Positions 43,761 to 64,000 of a stretch of 64,000 nt of DNA are shown piece after piece; the first letter of the stretch is position 1, and the number at the start of each line of letters is the position of its first letter. The stretch comes from Synchiropus splendidus (taxonomy: Eukaryota; Chordata; Actinopteri; Syngnathiformes; Callionymidae), in NCBI RefSeq assembly GCF_027744825.2, contig NC_071342.1, positions 21,854,501 through 21,918,500 of the forward strand. Reading direction: 5' to 3'. Under the pieces are notes generated by a model. It ran no database searches. It worked only from the letters and a program-made list of their open reading frames with translations, and was not told where the DNA came from. A program made the position numbers and the translations under genes.

Positions 43761-44524
43761 GACAGATCTCTGCCTCTGTCTTCATTGTGTTGACAAGAAT
43801 TGCCTGCAGCTTCTGGAGACGCAAATCTCCAGGCGCGAGCTGCGGAGATCAGAGACGGACTGACTGGAATAAACTGCAACGCAAAAGTCTGCGGAGATGT
43901 TTGTGGACTACCAGAGCTCCACCACCCCGAATGGCTCGATTGTTGTGTCGCTCACTTGAGATCTGGATCCTTAACCTGAGGTGAGTGAATGGCAGCTCTT
44001 CCACTTCCCTCTGCAGTTGCAGCAGGATCAGTTCTATACATGAATCATCATCATCTCATCTATCAGCATTTGTCTGCTGCTCATAAATTCTATGGTGCAA
44101 CCGACATCTGCTTCTCATCCCACAAGTTCCTCTACGGTCAAATGGAACCGGTTTTTGAGGTTGCATCCACCTGCAGACGTACACAGACATGCTCAGTTGA
44201 AATGAAGCTGTTTCTGCATGGATTCACTGAGAAGGACCAAAAACGAAAAAAAAAAGACCCCATACATATAGAACACTTGTGTGCAGATGTGTGATTTATT
44301 TTTCAACAAATATTGGATTCTGATGAAAAAGGCGTATCTGATACAGAACTTCAGTGGACACGACCGACAATGTCTCAAAATCCAAATGACAATTTCATTA
44401 TAACAATAAAATACAAACTCGACCGCCTCAAACATTAGATATGGTCTAAATACCCTCATAAATACTGATGAATAAAAATGAAAATTATGAATAAAAAAAA
44501 CAACAACTGTTCGTAAATTTGTAT

Positions 44525-44551
44525 CATTATTATTATTATTATTATTATTAT
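44525..44551. repeat. (ATT)n microsatellite
   Basis: Nine ATT units, ending directly at the left target duplication of the hAT-type element at 44560. Confidence 0.9.
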
Positions 44552-44559
44552 GTTTTAAC

Positions 44560-45137
44560 TAGTGCTGTAATTTTAACGCGTTAATTAGATTAATTACTTA
44601 CACTGCAATTTAACGCGTTAAAAATTTCTACGCAATTAATTATGCATAGTTCTTCATTTTGCTTCATTTAGAGCCGTGTTATACTTATATTACATCCTTA
44701 TTTTATTTCAGAAAATTATTTATTTAACTGTATTGCTGTATTTGTTTCACATTTTTTAAGACAGTTTTATTTTATTTATTTAACTGTATTGCTGTATTTG
44801 TTTCACATTTTTTAAGACAGTTTTATTTTATTTATTTAACTGTATTGCTGTATTTGTTTCACATTTTTGAATAATGCACCTGGCCTAAGTGGTTTGCGGA
44901 TGTGTTTGACTTTTGGATTAGATTTTTGAAGCGCAGTTCACCAATAAAAAAATGGATTTCAAATCTTCTCTTCTTACTGTATTCAATTGATTAGTCATGC
45001 ACTACAATCTTTTAATATCCTAGAACTCAAATTCTTTATCAGAAGACCTTTAGCAGATATGACATAAAAATGCGATTAATTTATTCCAAAATCCTGTAAA
45101 TATTTCGATTTTTTTTTTAAATCGACTGACAGCACTA
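44560..45137. mobile_element. hAT-type element, family 3, just upstream of SMAP1
   Basis: A 578-bp element with exact inverted ends TAGTGCTGT / ACAGCACTA, flanked by a perfect 8-bp target duplication GTTTTAAC (44552-44559 and 45138-45145) that fits the hAT nTnnnnAn pattern. It contains TTTAACGCGTTAA words near the left end, as in a repeat type frequent in fish, and a tandem array inside. It has no coding capacity. It ends about 230 bases before the SMAP1 start codon. Confidence 0.8.
44718..44868. repeat. 56-bp tandem repeat, 2.7 copies, inside the hAT-type element
   Basis: Units start at 44718, 44774 and 44830 and are almost identical (ATTTATTTAACTGTATTGCT...). The third is cut short. The near identity suggests recent expansion. 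Confidence 0.85.
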
Positions 45138-45179
45138 GTTTTAACATGAAGTCAGTAATAGCGACTGTTGTTTTGAACG

Positions 45180-45368
45180 GAAGCAGATGCTACGTGTCCA
45201 AATTCCGACGGTCTGTGAAGGCAGCAGGGGTGATGCTGATGCTAGCACAGTAGCAGGTGCTGGAGGAGCTGCGCTCCGATTTGCGGGATGTTCCTCGGTT
45301 CTTAGCTCCAACCATCGTGTGATATCGGCGCGACAGACGCGGGGCCAGAGCCCTGAACCCGAGCAGAG
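45180..45368 (+). promoter_or_regulatory. SMAP1: SMAP1 CpG-rich promoter and 5' UTR
   Basis: CpG-rich sequence begins right after the hAT-type element and runs through the first exon. There is no TATA box. The true transcription start could lie anywhere in this 190-base block. Confidence 0.5.
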
Positions 45369-59778
<14,410 letters not shown>

Positions 59779-59879
59779 GTGAGCGTCAACAATGTGGGTT
59801 TGGTTTTAGGGGTCTAAAGTATTGGTGCGCTGTATTGCTAGCTCCAAGTTGATTGATTCATTCTGTCGGTCCTCCTTTG

Positions 59880-60260
59880 AGGGACAAAGAAATTAATAAT
59901 ATTAAAATAATATGAAATTGATAAAATGATATTTCTGCTTTTGTTTATTTCTGCATTTATGTCTGCACTTGGTCACAGCAAATGTAAATCTATTTGTAAC
60001 TGTGGAAATAAAAAAATGGAGAAAATCAATAATATGTATTGTACATACAGTAAGTAAATGGATAAATGAATGAATAATGTCATGTGGAAATGCCATAATG
60101 TGAAAATGAACTAAATATAATATAAATAAATATCAAAATTACAAAATATATGCAGAAATGTGGAAATAAATGTATGAATAATATGATAAATATAATTTAT
60201 TTATTCATTTATGTTTTGGTTTCTTCATGCATTTATTCATTCATTTATTTATCTTATAAT
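59880..60260. repeat. AT-rich imperfect palindromic repeat
   Basis: ATTTCTGCTTTTGTTTATTT and TTTCTGCATTTATG on the left are mirrored by ATGCAGAAATGTGGAAATAA on the right. The outer part is made of ATTCATTT/AAATGAAT words. It is probably a decayed dispersed repeat. Confidence 0.45.
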
Positions 60261-60269
60261 TCATTCTAA

Positions 60270-62850
60270 TATTGTCATTTTTGTGACATACTCCTCACTG
60301 CACTGCCCCAAAATGCACAACTGCCCACTCCAGCCATGTGCACACACACTTGAACACCTCTCTAAAACTCTTTTAAACCCATTAACACGCGTGTGAAATA
60401 GCACAAGCACACCTCTGAAATCTCACTCTCTTATCCGTACTAACACAAGGAATACTAAACCATGATTCCTTCCCTTATTGTGTTGGCATCTCTTTCTCTC
60501 AAACACCGGAACGCAGCTCCAAAACTGACTTTTGCTGGCAGCTCTTGGTCAGCATCCAGCTTCCTCACTTTCATCTCCTCGCCCTGAAAAGCTTCTATAT
60601 TTGTAATAGCTGACCTTCCCCGAGCGCTGACACTGCTGCTGGTTATTGTGAGAAGCAGCTAAAAACAGACTCCTGATTGAAACCCGCGCTGGAACAGAAT
60701 GTAGCTGTTAGAGACCCTTGAGAGTGAAGTGATGTCTGAAGATGTGCATGAAGGGACCATATCAGCGATGAAGTAGAATGTACCACCGCCGGCCTCCAGA
60801 CAGATTATTCTCGTTAGACTGCATCTGAGAATCACACAGAAGCCGTTTCAACGCTACGTGAGAAATCAGCCCCACTGTGAGTGTCTCAGGTGAGCGCAGG
60901 ATGGAGACATGTCGGGTGAAATTCAAAGGAGAAACGGTTAAATCAGGGCCAACGATGAAAGGATTCAAATAAAGCCATGATTGGATGTTTCAGATATAAA
61001 AGTGAGTCGGGCTGAGGAGTGAATGCAAGTGAGTGTTGTGGTGTGAGGATGATGGAGGCGAGAGCATGTGTTAGACGGAAGAAAGTTATTGAACCTTTCA
61101 TCAAATCCTCTCAGCTGCACATTGTGCAACCATGAAAAAACTCAGCGAAACCTGTGGTGCCGACTCCGACATGGCAGCACCTTTCATCGTGTGCATACGC
61201 AATAGGGACAGCATCTTAGGCAAAAAAGCAAAAATGCCTTGTGCTTCAAAGTGAAGACGCTATTTTAACGCTGCAGAAATGTCTTGGTCATCATGGGGAA
61301 AACCTCTCGTGCTCAAAATGGAAAACCTCTTGTATACAAACTTTGAAACATCTCATGTGCAATAGGGAAGCGGCTGGTGGAAGTCCTGTTTGGAAGCCAC
61401 TGTTGAGTCCATGGTGGCTGACACGTCTACCCTCTGAATGGCCTGAAACTCTTAAACAGTCTTTGTGCCGGAATGTTGGTTGTGTCACTGGACTCAATGT
61501 TGGGATCATGACGGAGGCCTTGCCAAAGTGCAGAGACAGTCGACTTGCTTTCATCAGTAGTGAGTTCATTCTTGAGCTGAGCGTCTACCTATGGGCTTCA
61601 TGGTTATGATACTGTTCTGTTGTGCGAGTGTGTCCAGTGATCAGGTGATGACAACTGCGACAGAAACTATCCAGAATGACTTCAGAACTCAAAATGTCAG
61701 ACTTGATAAAGACTCTTTCTCTGCATCTTTTATTCCTCTCTCATTGTGTCTCCCTCGTCTTATATTTTCCTGCTCTGTTTCCTCGCCTCCCTCTCTTCTT
61801 CTGAAGCGGTGCCAGCAGCCAGACTGTGATCTGGGATCCATGTCTGCTACCCACACACACGGCTGCCGCTTTTATATGCAAATCAATTATTAAAAACAAC
61901 TCATTATCACTTTAAGCAGTTTTCCTGCAGATGGAGAGGAAGGCTACAGTCACCCGTGGCGATTAAAGCGTCATCTTGTTGTTCTTGCGCTGCTACTTCA
62001 GGGAGTCACATGACCATGAAGTCAAGTTTCTTCTTGTGTTGTGAGACGAGAGAAAACTCATGTTGTTTCAATTCTGCTGATTGATGTTTTCCAGCGTGTC
62101 TCTGATCATTCTCCGAAAGACTGCTTCATCAAAGCTGACTCACCTCTGAGTAAACAGAAATGATAGAAAAGTTTTCGAGAGTAGCTGACTGGTTGCACGG
62201 AGACACTCCTTAAGGCTGGAACTCCATGCACCGAATCTCAATACTGTTGTCCAGGGCTGTGAAGGTGGCTTTCCTACTTCCTGCTCTCTGCCCCAGTGAC
62301 GTTTTGTGTCAGCATATTTCTGTTGTCAATAAAACAAACACAAAGTGAGCCATTTTTTGGGGATTACGTCACTATGTTCCTTGTCGGTGGCAGAGGTGGA
62401 CCAAGCCGGCACCGCTGGCAGCAGTGGCACACAAACGCTATTGTGCCGACAGGACTTCCTCTCTGACTAACACAAGCAAATAAGCCAACCATCCTCCTGC
62501 AGGCTACTTGCGCTGCTCTCTTGTGACATTTTTAGGCCAATCACTGGCTCTGTCTGGTTGATTCTGCGTTGCTGAGATCCAAAACGAAGCCGACACACAC
62601 ACATGCACACAACATTTGTACTCCACTCATGGCAGAACAATGAGCTCCTGCTGCCGCAGTAATGGAAGTGAAGCGGTTGCACTCGTGTGCTTCACTAAGG
62701 ATGAAGAACAGACGTCTCCCGTACGCTTCCCCTCTCTCTCTGTCCTATATCTTTTCAGTCAGGAGAACATTTGCTGTCAGCACTTACAGACTCCATCAAG
62801 ACAGTGTTTTGAGATGGAAGGTACATTCACTTCCTGTTTTTTTTTTTCTG
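60270..62850. other. SMAP1 intron 4, nothing recognised
   Basis: No further SMAP1 exon, no other gene and no repeat family I can support in this stretch. Confidence 0.4.
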
Positions 62851-62863
62851 TAACACTCCATGG

Positions 62864-63351
62864 CAGAGGTGGGCAGTTACATTTCCTAGGGGGCCAGGTT
62901 ATATGTTATGACCGTTGACGGGGCTGTCAAACCCAAAGAAAGGGAGGCAAGAGAAAATTGAATATAAAAATCAAGTGCTGACATCATGTGTGATTAGGAA
63001 ATTACGCTTTAAAAATGCACATAAAATGTTGGCTTGTTGTGTTTTATTTAACTTAAACCACATCCGGTTTAAAGATTCTCAATGGTTCTCATACTTTTCA
63101 AAATCTACTTTCAACTCTGATGTATTTTAAGGGACAAGAAATACTCCTTAAATAGCCAATGGAAAAGACAAACAGTTAAGAAAAATAATCGAGAAAGTTA
63201 TGTTTAAGTTGCATCGTAATGAACAAAAAACGCACAAGACACAAGACAAAACAACGTCAGTTTTATAGTTTTTACTCTGACTCCAAGAGGGGCACATAAA
63301 TACAGTCAAGGGGCCGCGTTTGGCCCCCGGGCCGCACTTGGCCCAGGTCTG
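62864..63351. mobile_element. hAT-type non-autonomous transposon, family 4
   Basis: A 488-bp element with inverted ends CAGAGGTGGGCAG and TGGGCCAAGT... read back as CAGACCTGGGCCA. It is flanked by CTCCATGG (62856-62863) and CTCTATGG (63352-63359), an 8-bp target duplication with one mismatch. The ends carry GGGGGCC and GGCCCCCGGGCC words typical of the GTGGGCAA-type hAT ends. No transposase frame. Confidence 0.75.
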
Positions 63352-63588
63352 CTCTATGGTCAACTACCATCAGAGGTTGCCACTGCAAGTCTTCTTCGCT
63401 TCTCTTTATCATACTCTAGTCATTCTCATGCGTCCAAACCATCTGACCTTCCTGACTTTGTCACCCAACCCCTCCACTTTTCCTTCTGATGTACTCGTTT
63501 GTGAGCTTGTCCTTTCTAGTCACTCCCAATAACAAGCTCAGTATCTTCATCTCTGACTCTTCTGACTCTGCTTCCTGAGTCTGTAAAC

Positions 63589-63759
63589 CAGGGAGGTGTC
63601 CACACCTGTCCCCAAAGGGCCTCAGGGGGGCAGGTTTTTCTTCCATTCGATCAAGCACACACCGTTTAGTCAATGAGGTGTCAGCTGAAAGCTGCGTGTG
63701 CTAGTTTGGTTGGAACAAAAACCAGCTTGTCCCTTTGAGGACCGGTGTGCAGCCCCTTG
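63589..63759. mobile_element. Short TIR repeat of a common fish type
   Basis: About 170 bp with inverted ends of about 28 bases: GGAGGTGTCCACACCTGTCC... on the left and CTTTGAGGACCGGTGTGCAG on the right. The inside holds GCAGGTTTTT, CAATGAGGTGTC and TTGGTTGGAACAAAAACC. It resembles the copy at 5143. Confidence 0.6.
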
Positions 63760-64000
63760 TTCTAATCCAGTACTTCTCAATCATTTTCTGTTGCGCCCCC
63801 TTTCGTGACCCCCCAACGTTCCGCCACCTCTGTAAATACTATAATTTGTCTATAAACTTATTATTAATACACCTCTGCATAACATAGTATCCTTGTTAAC
63901 ATTATAGAAAAAAATATATAGATCAACTTTCAATAAAGAATAACTTTATTAACATTGTTTTTGTCTGTAACAGAAAAGACTTAAAGTGCGTCAATTCGCC

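Overview
The window is vertebrate nuclear DNA, almost certainly from a ray-finned fish and probably a percomorph. This rests on three things. Three protein genes are recognisable as orthologues of vertebrate genes with canonical GT-AG introns. Some introns are very short (one is 59 bp). The spacers are filled with short DNA transposons, LINE tails and CA/GATG microsatellites of kinds common in teleosts. There is no sign of bacterial, phage or organelle sequence. The species cannot be named from this sequence alone.

Layout. 1-17.2 kb: no recognisable coding exon; it holds two orphan CpG-rich promoter-like patches (about 0.9-1.1 kb and 3.8-4.0 kb), hAT-type non-autonomous transposons and LINE tails. 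17.3-31.1 kb: SERTAD2, with a CpG-island promoter and probable non-coding first exon near 17.3-17.7 kb, an intron of about 9.8 kb, the whole reading frame in one exon (27288-28508) and a long 3' UTR ending near an AATAAA at 31104. 31.1-33.5 kb: spacer with a candidate solo LTR. 33.6-43.8 kb: SLC1A4 (ASCT1 neutral amino acid transporter), complete in eight coding exons that join in frame to 531 codons. 43.8-45.2 kb: short spacer with a 578-bp hAT-type element. 45.2 kb to the right end: SMAP1 (ArfGAP), of which the first four coding exons (139 codons, the full ArfGAP zinc-finger part) are present; the rest lies beyond the window.

All three genes are on the plus strand. They do not form a pathway: SERTAD2 is a nuclear E2F/DP-linked transcription co-regulator, SLC1A4 a plasma-membrane Ala/Ser/Cys/Thr exchanger, and SMAP1 a clathrin-associated Arf6 GTPase-activating protein. 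SERTAD2 next to SLC1A4 is the ancestral vertebrate order (human 2p14). SMAP1 next door is not the human arrangement (6q13).

The mobile-element layer is the most distinctive content. At least four hAT-type non-autonomous families are visible, several with 8-bp target duplications. One family (five copies) keeps the start of a transposase gene. One copy of another family makes up about 92% of an SLC1A4 intron and begins directly after the splice donor. I found no previously undescribed gene system here; the findings are mostly about how repeats sit relative to exons and promoters.
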